Below, piece after piece: positions 27,412-36,293 of a stretch of DNA of 64,000 bases. The notes beneath the pieces were generated by a model, which was given only the letters and a program-made list of their open reading frames with translations, did not search any database and had not been told where the DNA came from. The stretch is taken from assembly GCA_021806645.1 (NCBI GenBank), contig JAJZQX010000006.1, forward strand, positions 186,001-250,000, written 5' to 3'. Within the stretch, counting starts at the first letter, position 1. Each line of letters starts with the position of its first letter. The DNA is from Myxococcales bacterium (lineage in GTDB: Bacteria; Myxococcota; Myxococcia; Myxococcales; Anaeromyxobacteraceae). The position numbers and the translations under genes are program-made.

Positions 27412-29336
27412 GGCGTTCCTTCGGTGTGGGGGGTGGTGGGGGAGGAGCCGGCGCGGAGGGTGAGCAGCACCATCCGCGACGGGAGGGGGTTTCCGAGGCC
27501 GTCGGTGAGGGTGCGATCGTCGAGCAGGTTCTTGACCTCGGCGTGGAGGCTCACAGCCAGCGGCCGGTAGAGCGTCACGGCGGCGCCGGCGTTCCAGAGC
27601 AGCGTTGCCGGGATCGGCTCGACGTTCCGCGTGTCGGAGAAGCGCCGGCCGACGTAATGGGCCTCGACGTGCAGCTCGAACCGCCCCGGCGCGGCGGTGG
27701 CCCGGGCGTAGAGCCGCTGCCGCGGCCGGTAGGGGACCTGGTTCCCGACCTCGTCGGTCCGTCCCTTCAGCAGCTCGGTGAAGAGGAAGGTGTACGCGCC
27801 GGAGAAGGTGGCGCGGGCCAGCCCGAGCATGGGGGCGGTGGCCAGCTCGGCCTCGATCCCGGCCACCAGGGCCTGCCCGGAGTTGAAGGGCTGCAAGCGC
27901 CAGCGCCAGGTGGGCTGGTAGAGGATGAGGTCGCGGTAGCGGGTGACGTGGCCGCCCAGCGTGGCCAGCCCGAGCGGCCCGTCGGCCACCAGCGAGGCGT
28001 CGGCCGCCAGGCCGGTCTCCGGCACCAGGTCCGGGTTGGGCGTCACCAGCCCTTGCTGGAAGTAGAGCTCGGCCAGGCTGGGGGCGCGGAAGGAGCGGCC
28101 CGCGCTGGCCCGCACCGACCAGCCGTCGCCGAGCCGCCACGAGCCGCCCAGCTTGCCGGAGAGGCCGGAGAAGGGGCCGACGGCGTCGAACCGGAGCGCG
28201 GGGGCCACCCGCAGCCGGGCGCCGAGGAGCAGCAGGTCGTCGCCGACCGCGAGCCCGGTGGACCAGCGGGTGAGGGCCGACGGGAGGCCACCGGCCTCGA
28301 CGGTCTCGGCCTCGGCGGAGAGCTGCGCGGAGAGCTGGCCGGCGCCGTGGGACCATCCGAGTTCGGCCGCGGCTCCGCCGGCCGCGCCGCGCTGGCGGTA
28401 CGGGACCGGATCGCCGGCGCGGACGTCGAGCCGGTCGAACCGGCCGCTCACCCGGCCGCCGAGCGTGAGGCCGCCGGGTCCGCCTCGGGCGTAGCGCGCC
28501 GCCACCAGGAGCCGGCCGTCGCGCTGCCAGTCGTCGGGAGTCGGGTTCCTGGCGAAGCCGGGCAGGCCGCGCCGCCCCGCCGACGCCTGCACCACCGTGT
28601 CGAGCCACCCGTCGAGCACCGGGACCGAGAGCTTCGCCAGCGCCCCGGCCCGCCTCGCGGCGCCGTTCTCCCGCTCCCGCGCCACCAGCGGATCGCCGGG
28701 CAGCGTCGGCGTCGGGTCGTAGAGGTAGGGGAAACGGCCGTCGGTGGTGTCGCCGCTCCCGGCCAGCAGCAAGGTGCCTCCCAGCGCCGCCACCGCGCCG
28801 TCGGCCGCCAGCGAGGCGCTGCCGAAGGAGCCACCGGTGGCCTCGGCCGACCACTGGTCCGCCGCAGCCCGCCGGGTGACGACGTTGACCACGCCGCCCA
28901 GGGCGCCGGCGCCGTAGAGCGCCCCCTCGGGCCCGCGCAGCACCTCGATCCGCTCGATCCAGCCGCGCGGGATGGAGGAGAGATCGACGGCGCCGCCGAA
29001 GGCCGAGTTGAGCGGCAGGCCGTCGAGCAGCACCAGCACGCCGTCGGCGGTCGAGCCGCGGATGGAGACGGTGGTGAGCTGGCCGAGGCCGCCGTAGTCG
29101 TTGATCGCCACGCCGGGCGCGGTGGCCACCAGCTGGGCCACGTCCTTGGCCTCGCCGGCGAAGCGCGACGCCTCGATGACGGTGGCCGCGCCGGTCGGAT
29201 CTCCCGCCGCCTCGGTGCGCGGCACGCGGACCACCTGCTCGTCCATGACGACGGGAGGCGGCTCCTCGGCGCGAGGGGTCGTTGCGACGGAAAACGAAAG
29301 GGCGAGAACGCCCAGGAACGGGATCTTCGAGCGCAA
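27408..29336 (-). CDS. btuB: TonB-dependent receptor, BtuB-like
   Basis: An outer-membrane gated channel, 642 residues. After a signal peptide (RSKIPFLGVLALSFSVATTP) come the TonB-box region and the plug domain (DVAQLVATAPGVAINDYGG, SIRGSTADGVLVLLDGLPLN, IERIEVLRGPEGALYGAGAL, GGVVNVVTRR). A long beta-barrel follows. The ligand is taken as a corrinoid because a cobalamin riboswitch precedes it. The start is placed at TTG 29336, ten bases after AAGGAG, because the frame is open through the riboswitch but cannot start there. The stop overlaps the lipoprotein start by ATGA. Confidence 0.92.
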   Translation of the reverse strand: MRSKIPFLGVLALSFSVATTPRAEEPPPVVMDEQVVRVPRTEAAGDPTGAATVIEASRFAGEAKDVAQLVATAPGVAINDYGGLGQLTTVSIRGSTADGVLVLLDGLPLNSAFGGAVDLSSIPRGWIERIEVLRGPEGALYGAGALGGVVNVVTRRAAADQWSAEATGGSFGSASLAADGAVAALGGTLLLAGSGDTTDGRFPYLYDPTPTLPGDPLVARERENGAARRAGALAKLSVPVLDGWLDTVVQASAGRRGLPGFARNPTPDDWQRDGRLLVAARYARGGPGGLTLGGRVSGRFDRLDVRAGDPVPYRQRGAAGGAAAELGWSHGAGQLSAQLSAEAETVEAGGLPSALTRWSTGLAVGDDLLLLGARLRVAPALRFDAVGPFSGLSGKLGGSWRLGDGWSVRASAGRSFRAPSLAELYFQQGLVTPNPDLVPETGLAADASLVADGPLGLATLGGHVTRYRDLILYQPTWRWRLQPFNSGQALVAGIEAELATAPMLGLARATFSGAYTFLFTELLKGRTDEVGNQVPYRPRQRLYARATAAPGRFELHVEAHYVGRRFSDTRNVEPIPATLLWNAGAAVTLYRPLAVSLHAEVKNLLDDRTLTDGLGNPLPSRMVLLTLRAGSSPTTPHTEGTP

Positions 29337-29385
29337 AGCCGCGCGTCTCCTTCGGACGCGACAACCGTGGCCACGGCGGCATGCC

Positions 29386-29592
29386 GTGGCCTGCTCGAAG
29401 GGAGGTCTCCTGGCTCCCGGGGCCGCGCACGACGGATGGCCGTCGCCGCTCGCCGCCTTCCACCTTCCCACCGCTAAACGGCCGCGGCAGTGGTGACTGC
29501 ACTGAAGGCGACTTCTCCCCGGCTACAGTGGCGGGACCGCGCCGGCTTCTGACCGGACTTCCCTGATCCTCCGAGCGGGTGCTGCAGGCCAC
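29386..29592 (-). promoter_or_regulatory. Cobalamin riboswitch (AdoCbl-type element)
   Basis: On the minus strand this 207-nt segment holds the hallmark parts in order: GGGAAGTCCGGT, the core CGCGGTCCCGCCACTGT, and the B12 box AGCCAGGAGACCTCCC. Stem P1 closes it perfectly over 9 bp (29584–29592 with 29386–29394). Downstream, 29383–29390 can pair with 29370–29377 (8 bp), overlapping the 3' strand of P1. A 6-bp stem (29342–29347 with 29355–29360) places the AAGGA of the Shine–Dalgarno in its loop. This suggests B12-dependent control of translation of the receptor and, by coupling, of the whole operon. Confidence 0.95.
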
Positions 29593-29633
29593 TCGCTACC
29601 GGAGTCGTGGCGGCCCGTCAAGTCGCGACCCCA

Positions 29634-29694
29634 GGCGGGACGTGCGCCGTGCCGGAGAGGAGGGAGGATCCGGGCACCTGGCGCACGCCCCGCC
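29634..29694. terminator. Inverted repeat between ComEA-like gene and riboswitch
   Basis: Arms 29634–29648 and 29680–29694 pair over 15 positions with one G·T, around a 31-nt loop. It directly follows the stop of the minus-strand gene at 29708, so a terminator is plausible. There is no T-run and the loop is long. Confidence 0.4.
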
Positions 29695-29707
29695 CAGGCG
29701 CGTGAGC

Positions 29708-30049
29708 TCACTTCCGCGAGGCCGTGGTCACCGCCGGGGCCGTCCCCGCGGCCAGCGGCGCGCCGACCACCAGGTGGGCCTTCACCTTGGCGAACCAGGC
29801 CGGGCCGAGCCCCTTCACCGCCACCACGTCCTCGGGCTTCCGGAAGGGCCGTCGGGCGCGCAGCGCCACGATGGCCTGCGCCTTCTTCTGGCCCACGCCG
29901 GGGAGCCGCATCAGCTCCACGGTGCTGGCCCGGTTGAGGTCGATCCGGTCGTTGGGACCGAGCGCCCTCTTGGTGGTGAAGGCGGCGGAGGCGGGGAGAG
30001 CGAGGGCCAGCACGGCCACCGCCACGGCGAGGCGCAGCCGTCGGGTCAC
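29708..30049 (-). CDS. Exported helix-hairpin-helix protein, ComEA-like
   Basis: The 113-residue product has a signal peptide (RLRLAVAVAVLALALPASA). It carries a tandem helix-hairpin-helix domain of the ComEA type: IDLNRASTVELMRLPGVGQK KAQ, then FRKPEDVVAVKGLGPAWFAK. ComEA proteins bind DNA non-specifically in the periplasm during uptake; other members have no known role. The GTG start has GAGGAGG seven bases upstream and overlaps the stop of the preceding gene by GTGA. No other competence genes are in the window. Confidence 0.85.
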   Translation of the reverse strand: MTRRLRLAVAVAVLALALPASAAFTTKRALGPNDRIDLNRASTVELMRLPGVGQKKAQAIVALRARRPFRKPEDVVAVKGLGPAWFAKVKAHLVVGAPLAAGTAPAVTTASRK

Positions 30050-30324
30050 GGCCGCACCTCCTCGCCGCGCCGGGCGCCATTCCCCGCCGCGCCCGCCCCG
30101 TTCGCGCCGGCGTGCGCATCGTCGCGCTGCTCGCGGATCTGCAGCTTGTTGGTGCCGAGGGGCAGCGCGTCGAGGTAGATGGCGATGCTGCCGTCCCGGT
30201 TGGTGAAGGCGATGCCGATCTTCTGCCACCAGGCGGCCCGCTCACCCTCCTTCTCGTTGATGGCGTAGACCGCCAGCCGCTTGCCGTTCGTCTCCTTGCC
30301 GTTCGCTTCCTTCTGGTCGCTCAT
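30046..30324 (-). CDS. Small conserved protein of unknown function
   Basis: 92 residues: a Lys/Asn-rich start, then a compact core (RLAVYAINEKEGE, WWQKIGIAFTNRDGSIAIYL, LPLGTNKLQIRE) and an Ala/Gly/Asn-rich tail. The core looks like a small beta-rich domain found in many proteobacteria, for which I know no function. It is translationally coupled (GTGA) to the downstream ComEA-like gene. Confidence 0.75.
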   Translation of the reverse strand: MSDQKEANGKETNGKRLAVYAINEKEGERAAWWQKIGIAFTNRDGSIAIYLDALPLGTNKLQIREQRDDAHAGANGAGAAGNGARRGEEVRP

Positions 30325-30460
30325 GTTCGCTCCGTGTCCGTGGTTGGTTGCTGCACGGTGGCCAGGAGCAGGCGCCGTGCCGGCGCCAACCGGGCGAGAT
30401 CACGGGAGGCGAGGCCGGGACGGATGTTCAGGTGGCGGACCAGTGGCCGAGGCGCGGACC

Positions 30461-31317
30461 TCAAACCGCGCCGCGCTTGCGCGGCGCAAGCCGTCCTTCG
30501 CCAGGACCAGGTCCCGCGTATCGGGCGATGAGGCGTTCCACGAATACCTGCCGCGCCGCCAGGGCATTGTGGCGGCCTTCAGCACCTGCTCGGTGCTGGC
30601 GCCCGGGATGGAGTGGGAGAGGCCGTCGCGCGCGGCGTCGAGCAGCTTCAGGAACTGGCGGTCCACCGTGATGTGCAGCCGGCGCAGCTCGGCGGTGAGC
30701 GGTTCGACGTCGTCGCGGCGAGCCGCGTCCCGCGCGGGGTGGGTCGGCGTGACTTCTGACGTCAGAAGTGACCCGGAGTCCGTGTCGGCCCGGCTCGATT
30801 CGGACAGCGTGGCCGAGTGTGGCGGCGCCAGCGCGAGCGTCGGGCCCGGCCTCGTCGCGCCTCGGTCCACGCTCGTCACGACCGCGCGGAGCGGCGGAAC
30901 ATCCCGCGGGAGCAACTCGGCGACGACCTCCCTGGCCTCCCGCGCGGAGAGGCCGAAGAAGCGAGAGGCCACCTCGGCCCGGTTCTCCTCGGTCAGCACC
31001 TTGGCCAGCTCCGCGGTCGTCGAGAGGCACAACCGCCCGTCGCCGAGCGGCTCGATGAGGTCCGGGAAGCGCTGCAGCAGCCGAGCCGCGCTCATCCGCC
31101 AGAAGGACGCGCTGTTGGAGAGCCGCAGCTCCACGTGCAGGAACGCGAAGAGTGACGCGTGCCCGAGCGGCTCCCAGCCGCGGCGCCGGTCGAAATCGGC
31201 CAGCGCGACGAGGAAGTCGGCCATGGCGGCCTGCTCCAGGCGAAGGAGGTTGGCTAGCGCGTCGCGAAATGGCCCGCTGACACGCGCAGACGCCCAGCAC
31301 CGTCTCGACCCCGTCAC
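30461..31317 (-). pseudogene. HNH endonuclease-like gene lacking its HNH core
   Basis: The N-terminal ~250 residues follow the helical region of the HNH-endonuclease family common in myxobacteria (LLRLEQAAMADFLVALADFD, LHVELRLSNSASFWRMSAAR, RFPDLIEPLGDGRLCLSTTA, FLKLLDAARDGLSHSIPGAS, TEQVLKAA). The Cys/His-containing HNH segment that should follow is missing. Immediately after, near 30571–30580, another frame encodes HNALAARQVFVERLIARYAG, which looks like the segment that ends such proteins. A deletion that removed the catalytic core and shifted the frame explains both. The N-terminal frame itself continues to 30400 with unrelated sequence. Confidence 0.65.
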
Positions 31318-31816
31318 GCGCGCGGCGCCCCCGCCAGCGAGGCGGCGGCGCTGCCTGGTGGGCCATTACGCAGCGGCTCACTGACCGAACGTGAATGCGG
31401 CCGGAAACGCGTCAAGCAAGAATCGCGGCCATTTGGGTGCCGAAATCGCAGAAAACGCAACGGGGGCAGCGGTATCCGCTCAGCTCCACCTCGGCGGTCG
31501 CCCATCTTGCCCCGCTGCGCGACCGCCCGAGCTACGCAGCGCCGCCAGTCTCCGTGCCACCGCTCCGCTCGCGACGTGTCTCGTTGCCCGAACAGATCCG
31601 CTCGCCCTGCTCGGTCGTGCCCCTGGTACGCTCGTTACGCACGGAACCGACCGCACCCGCGCCGCCCCCGCCGCGCCTTTCGTCGACCGAACGGACTCGC
31701 CCGGCAACGCCATCGCGGTTCGCCCGACCAAGGCGGCACCGATTGGCCCCGCGCCGCGCTTCCCCTTTGGACCGCTCGCGCGAGCGCTTGCGTCCACCCG
31801 ACACGCGCCCCCGCGG
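31318..31816. other. 500-bp region without a recognisable gene
   Basis: Open frames exist on both strands but none has family motifs, an RBS, or the usual third-position bias together. Their translations are Arg/Pro/Ala-rich as expected for antisense or non-coding GC-rich DNA. Nothing is called here. Confidence 0.6.
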
Positions 31817-32005
31817 TCACGACGCGCGCAGCTCGCCGGCCAGCCACCGCGCCGTCTCCAGCAGCGACGGCCCGTCGTGGATGAGGTTCCGTCCCCGATC
31901 GGTGGTGGAGGCGACCAGCCGCGGCGCGAAGGCCCGGTCCCAGCCCCGCTCGGCCACCAGCGCGGCCGGGTCCACCGGGTGCTCCGGCTCGGAGAAGACC
32001 ACCAC
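31817..32005 (-). CDS. Possible small protein of unknown function
   Basis: A frame of about 62 residues after GTG 32005 (VVVFSEPEHPVDPAALVAER, ERGWDRAFAPRLVASTTDRG, LLETARWLAGELRAS) has natural amino-acid composition and strong third-position G/C. The start is uncertain: the frame is open far upstream, no clear RBS is seen, and a CTG overlapping the DUF3467 stop is another option. It follows the DUF3467 gene on the same strand. No family is recognised. Confidence 0.4.
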   Translation of the reverse strand: MVVFSEPEHPVDPAALVAERGWDRAFAPRLVASTTDRGRNLIHDGPSLLETARWLAGELRAS

Positions 32006-32052
32006 CAGCCGCGAGCGCGGGGACGGAGACGTGCACGGTGACCCGGGGAGGA

Positions 32053-32361
32053 TCAGTTCATCACGCCGCCCGGGAAGTGGGGCGTGTCGCCGAGGTCGAT
32101 GGTCCCGAAGCGGGCCTCGTAGCGGGCCAGGTTGTCCTGGATGGCCAGGAGCAGCCGCTTCATGTGCTTCGGAGTGGTGATGGCGCGCGACCGCACCATG
32201 GCCTTGGGCGCCTGCGGCTGCACGTAGGCGAGGTCGAGCGTGAACTCGGTCTCGGTGTGGTTGACCATGGCCAGGTTGATGAAGGCCCCGTTGGCGGTGA
32301 CGGGGTCGATCTCGATCTGGATCTGGATGGCGTGCGGCGGTGAGGTAGGCTTGTCGGACAT
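32053..32361 (-). CDS. DUF3467 family protein
   Basis: The 102-residue protein matches the DUF3467 pattern: IQIEIDPVTANGAFINLAMV, VNHTETEFTLDLAYVQPQAP, KAMVRSRAITTPKHMKRLLL and AIQDNLARYEARFG. The family is small, widespread and of unknown function; its fold is expected to be a short beta-rich domain followed by a helix. ATG 32361 starts MSDKPTSPPHAI. It is divergent from the esterase gene, with 40 bp between the starts. Confidence 0.88.
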   Translation of the reverse strand: MSDKPTSPPHAIQIQIEIDPVTANGAFINLAMVNHTETEFTLDLAYVQPQAPKAMVRSRAITTPKHMKRLLLAIQDNLARYEARFGTIDLGDTPHFPGGVMN

Positions 32362-32401
32362 GCGGATCTCGTAGCACCCCGGGAGCCGCGCCGCGAGACC
32401 C

Positions 32402-33196
32402 GTGAAGACCAACCCGACGCCGACCCCCGACCAGCTGGCCGCCATCGACCAGGGGCGTGAGCTCGACCTCCCCGGCGGGCCGGACGCGGTGCTGCTCCTG
32501 CATGGCCTGACCGGCGCCCCCTTCGAGATGCACCACCTGGCGCTGCGGCTGGCCGCCGAGGGGTACCGCTGCCTCGCCCCGGTGATGGCCGGCCACGGCC
32601 GCACGCCCGAGGACCTGGTCGGCATCCCCTGGACCGAGTGGGTGGCCCACGCCCGTCGCGATCTCGCGCGGCTCTCCGGCGCGCGGCACGTCTACGTGGC
32701 CGGCTGCTCGATGGGGGCGCTGGTGGCCTGCGCGCTGGCCCATGACCTGCCGGAGCGGGTCGAGGGGCTCGTCCTGCTGGCCCCGGCGATGGAGCTGCAG
32801 GCGGCCGGGCGGCTGGCCGGACTGCTGGGACGCAGCGCGCTGCTCTGGCGCAAGGTGGTGCCCAAGGGCTCCGGCTCCGACGTCCGCGATCCCGCCATGA
32901 AGGCGCGCAACCCGTGCCTGGGTGGCGTGCCGCTGGGCGCCGTGGCCGAGCTGCAGGCGCTGGCCGCGCGGGTCGACTCGCTCCTGCCGGGCGTGGCGGC
33001 GCCGGCCCTGGTGGTGTTCGGCGCCCAGGACCACACCGTGACGCTGGCCGGCGCCAAGCGGCTCGCGAAGCGGATCGGCAGCGGCCCGGCCGAGCTGCTG
33101 GTGCTGCCGGAGAGCTACCACCTGGTCGGGGTCGACGTGGAGCGTGATCGCTGCGCCGACGCCGCGGTCCGGTTCCTCGCCTCGCTCGGAAGCTAG
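32402..33196 (+). CDS. Alpha/beta hydrolase, esterase or monoacylglycerol lipase-like
   Basis: A 264-residue serine hydrolase. The oxyanion region is [13 protein letters not shown], the nucleophile elbow is GCSMGALV, the acid is in FGAQDHTV and the catalytic His in ESYHLVG. The short lid and overall length fit the bacterial carboxylesterase/monoacylglycerol lipase group. No signal peptide, so cytoplasmic. The start is GTG. glpK begins 10 bp after the stop, so the pair may release glycerol from acylglycerols and phosphorylate it; the substrate is inferred. Confidence 0.85.
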   Translation: MKTNPTPTPDQLAAIDQGRELDLPGGPDAVLLLHGLTGAPFEMHHLALRLAAEGYRCLAPVMAGHGRTPEDLVGIPWTEWVAHARRDLARLSGARHVYVAGCSMGALVACALAHDLPERVEGLVLLAPAMELQAAGRLAGLLGRSALLWRKVVPKGSGSDVRDPAMKARNPCLGGVPLGAVAELQALAARVDSLLPGVAAPALVVFGAQDHTVTLAGAKRLAKRIGSGPAELLVLPESYHLVGVDVERDRCADAAVRFLASLGS

Positions 33197-33206
33197 AGGA
33201 GCACGC

Positions 33207-34682
33207 ATGTCGAAGTTCGTGCTGGCCATCGACCAGGGGACGACCGGCACCACCGCGGTGCTGCTCGACCGGAAGCTGGCCGTCCGCGCCGCCGTCAACC
33301 AGGAGTTCCCCCAGCACTTCCCGCGGCCCGGCTGGGTGGAGCACGACCTCGAGGAGATCTGGGCCAGCGTCGGCGCCACCGTCAGGAAGGCGCTGCGCCA
33401 GGCCGGGGGCCGCGGCCGCGACGTGGCGGCCATCGGCATCACAAACCAGCGCGAGACCACCGCCCTCTGGCGGCGCGGCAGCGGCCGGCCGGTGGGCCGC
33501 GCCATCGTCTGGCAGGACCGGCGCACCACCGACGCCTGCGCGGCGCTCAAGGCGGCCGGCAAGGAGCCCTGGGTGCGGCAGCGGACCGGGCTGGTGCTCG
33601 ACCCGTACTTCTCCGCCACCAAGCTCGGCTGGCTGCTCGACCACGTGAAGGAAACGCGGCGCGACGCCGAGGCGGGCCGGCTGGCCTTCGGCACCATCGA
33701 CAGCTTCCTCTGCTGGCGACTCACCGGCGGCGCCCACGTGACCGACGTCTCCAACGCCAGCCGGACGCTGCTCATGAACCTGGAGACCCGACGCTGGGAC
33801 GACGCGCTGCTGCAGCTCTTCGAGGTGCCGCGCGCCGTCCTGCCGGAGATCCGCTCCTCCTCGGAGGTGTACGGCACCACCCTCGGCCTCGACTTCCTGC
33901 CTGACGGCCTCCCGGTCTGCGGCATGGCCGGCGACCAGCAGGCGGCGCTCTTCGGGCAGGCCTGCTTCGCGCCCGGGGACGCCAAGTGCACCTATGGCAC
34001 GGGCGCCTTCCTGCTGCAGAACGTGGGGCCGAGGCCGGTCCACTCCTCGCGGGGCCTGCTGGCCACGGTGGCCTGGGAGGCGGGCGGCGAGGTGGCCTAC
34101 GCGCTGGAGGGCTCCTCCTTCATCGCCGGGGCCGCCGTGCAGTGGCTGCGCGACGGGCTGGGGCTGATCGCGACCTCGGCGGAGATCGAGCCGCTGGCGC
34201 GGAAGGTGAAGGACAGCGGCGGCCTCACCTTCGCACCCGCGCTGGCCGGGCTGGGGGCTCCCCACTGGCGGCCGGAGGCGCGCGGCGTCATCCGCGGCAT
34301 CGACCGGGGCACCACCGCCGCCCACCTGGCCCGGGCCACGCTCGAGGGCATCGCCCTCTCGGTCTTCGACCTGGCCGAGGCCATGCGGGTCGAGTCGGGG
34401 CAGCCCTTCCACGACTTCAAGGTGGACGGGGGGGCGAGCCGAAACAACCTGCTCATGCAGGTGCAGGCCGACCTGCTCGGGGTGCCGGTGGTCCGGCCGA
34501 AGGTGATCGAGACCACCGCGGTGGGCGCCGCGCTCCTGGCCGGGCTGGCGAGCGGCGTCTGGGGATCGCGCGAGGAGGTCAGGCGGGTCTGGCGGCGGGA
34601 CCGGCGCTTCACGCCGCGCATGGAGCCGACCGACCGCGAGGCGATGCTGGTTCGCTGGCGGGCCGCGGTGCGGTCGGCCTGA
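33207..34682 (+). CDS. glpK: Glycerol kinase
   Basis: GlpK phosphorylates glycerol to sn-glycerol 3-phosphate. The 491-residue FGGY kinase starts [20 protein letters not shown] and shows [38 protein letters not shown], the ATP-site [12 protein letters not shown] and [13 protein letters not shown] near the end. A GAGGAG lies just before the ATG. It is convergent with radA, with a 15-bp gap that holds no obvious terminator. Confidence 0.96.
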   Translation: MSKFVLAIDQGTTGTTAVLLDRKLAVRAAVNQEFPQHFPRPGWVEHDLEEIWASVGATVRKALRQAGGRGRDVAAIGITNQRETTALWRRGSGRPVGRAIVWQDRRTTDACAALKAAGKEPWVRQRTGLVLDPYFSATKLGWLLDHVKETRRDAEAGRLAFGTIDSFLCWRLTGGAHVTDVSNASRTLLMNLETRRWDDALLQLFEVPRAVLPEIRSSSEVYGTTLGLDFLPDGLPVCGMAGDQQAALFGQACFAPGDAKCTYGTGAFLLQNVGPRPVHSSRGLLATVAWEAGGEVAYALEGSSFIAGAAVQWLRDGLGLIATSAEIEPLARKVKDSGGLTFAPALAGLGAPHWRPEARGVIRGIDRGTTAAHLARATLEGIALSVFDLAEAMRVESGQPFHDFKVDGGASRNNLLMQVQADLLGVPVVRPKVIETTAVGAALLAGLASGVWGSREEVRRVWRRDRRFTPRMEPTDREAMLVRWRAAVRSA

Positions 34683-34697
34683 CCCGCCTCCGGCCGC

Positions 34698-36083
34698 TCA
34701 GCCGAGCCGATCGAGCGCCTCGGCCACCGTCTCCACCGGCACCACCTCGAGGCCGCGCGGGACGTCGGCATGGCGCGCGTTGGCGGCCGGCAGGACCGCC
34801 CGCTCGAACCCGAGCCGCGCCGCCTCGGCCAGCCGCAGCTCGGGCTGGGAGACGGCCCGCACCTCGCCGGCCAGCCCCACCTCGCCGAGCAGCAGCGTGC
34901 GGGGCGGGATGGCCCGCTCGCGGAAGGAGGAGGCGAGGGCGGCGATGGTGGCCAGATCTGCGGCCGGATCGTCGAGGGAGAGCCCACCGGCCACGTTGAC
35001 GAAGAGGTCGCAGGCGAGGATCTCCAGCCCCACCTTCTTCTCCAGCACCGCCGCCAGCAGCGCCACCCGGTTCGAGTCGATGCCGAGCGCGGTCCGCCGC
35101 GGCGTGCCGAAGCCGGTCGGGGCCACCAGGGCCTGGATCTCGACCAGCACCGTGCGCGTGCCGTTGAGCACCGCCGCCACCGCGCTGCCGGGAGCCTCGA
35201 GCGGCCGCTCGGCGAGGAAGAGCGCCGAGGGGTTGGGGACCTCGGCCAGCCCGCCCGCCTTCATCTCGAAGACGCCGATCTCGGAGGCCGAGCCGAAGCG
35301 GTTCTTGTGGGCGCGCAGGATCCGGTAGGGGTGGGCGCCGCCGCCCTCGAAGTAGAGGACGGTGTCGACCATGTGCTCGAGCACGCGCGGCCCGGCGATG
35401 GCGCCGTCCTTGGTGACGTGGCCGATGAGGAAGACCGGCGTCTCGGTGGTCTTGGCGAAGGCCATGAAGCGGGCCGTCACCTCGCGGATCTGCGAGACGG
35501 TGCCGGGGGCGCTCGGCAGCTCGGGCAGGTACTGGGTCTGGATCGAGTCGATGACCAGCGCGGCCGGCTCGAGCGCGTCGGCGGCGTGGAGCACGCGGAC
35601 CGCGTCGGTCTCGGCCAGCACGTGCAGGTTGGGGGCGAGCGCCCCGAGCCGATCGGCCCTCAGCTTCACCTGCCGCGCCGACTCCTCCCCGGAGACGTAG
35701 AGCACCGGCCGGTCGGGGCGGGCCCGGGCCAGCCGGTCGAGCACCGCCAGGATCAGCGTGGACTTGCCGATGCCCGGGTCGCCGCCCAGCAGGATCAGGC
35801 TCCCCGGCACCACCCCGCCGCCCAGCACCCGGTCGAGCTCGCCGATGCCGGTCCGCGTCCGCGCCTCCTCGGCCCCCTCCACATCGCGCAGCGGCATGGG
35901 ACGGGCCCCGTTGGCCGGCCCCCAGCCGCGCGGCGTCGCGCCCTTCGGTTCGGGCGCCACCACCTCCTCCTGCAGCGTGTTCCAGGTGCGGCAGGCCGGG
36001 CACTGGCCGAGCCACTTGGGGCTCTGCTGGCCGCACTCGGTGCAGGCGAAGACGGTCTTCTGCTTGGTGGCGGCGCGGGTCAC
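34698..36083 (-). CDS. radA: DNA repair protein RadA
   Basis: RadA drives branch migration in recombination. The 461-residue protein has the N-terminal C4 zinc finger (FACTECGQQSPKWLGQCPAC), Walker A GGDPGIGKST, the RadA-specific KNRFG motif (HKNRFGSASEIGVFEM) and the C-terminal Lon-like domain ending LEVVPVETVAEALDRLG. The likely start is GTG 36083, giving MTRAATKQKTVFAC; no good RBS precedes it. The 210 bp between it and the IS remnant show no gene. Confidence 0.95.
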   Translation of the reverse strand: MTRAATKQKTVFACTECGQQSPKWLGQCPACRTWNTLQEEVVAPEPKGATPRGWGPANGARPMPLRDVEGAEEARTRTGIGELDRVLGGGVVPGSLILLGGDPGIGKSTLILAVLDRLARARPDRPVLYVSGEESARQVKLRADRLGALAPNLHVLAETDAVRVLHAADALEPAALVIDSIQTQYLPELPSAPGTVSQIREVTARFMAFAKTTETPVFLIGHVTKDGAIAGPRVLEHMVDTVLYFEGGGAHPYRILRAHKNRFGSASEIGVFEMKAGGLAEVPNPSALFLAERPLEAPGSAVAAVLNGTRTVLVEIQALVAPTGFGTPRRTALGIDSNRVALLAAVLEKKVGLEILACDLFVNVAGGLSLDDPAADLATIAALASSFRERAIPPRTLLLGEVGLAGEVRAVSQPELRLAEAARLGFERAVLPAANARHADVPRGLEVVPVETVAEALDRLG

Positions 36084-36293
36084 GGTCAAGGAGATAGCCC
36101 GTGCATCTGACGGGCCGGGAGCGGGGAGGGCGACTGCGCCAGGAATGATCGGCCAAGCAGTTCCCGATGTTAGGCCCGCCTCCGAGGGTGGCCGGGGAGC
36201 GGTTCCTGCCGGACCTCGGGGCACGCGGCGGCCACGGCCGGCCGGCGCCGGCCGCGGGCAGCGATTCCCAGGTCCCTTCGATGTCGCCCGCCG

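Noticed and set aside
29529-29573. Plus-strand small gene over the riboswitch
   Set aside because: The minus-strand cobalamin core and B12 box with a perfect P1 account for the conserved sequence.
25897-29592. A single 1231-residue minus-strand frame over the B12 operon
   Set aside because: Only its last 504 codons, from ATG 27411, have a signal peptide and domains; the rest is an antisense-like shadow of the receptor gene.
29593-29621. TTGACG and TAGCGA with 17-bp spacing as a promoter for the B12 operon
   Set aside because: The start point would fall inside stem P1 of the riboswitch and remove part of it, and the -10 is a poor match.
31395-32180. Plus-strand frame of 261 codons
   Set aside because: Arg/Pro/Ser-rich, overlaps the DUF3467 gene antisense, and shows no family motif.
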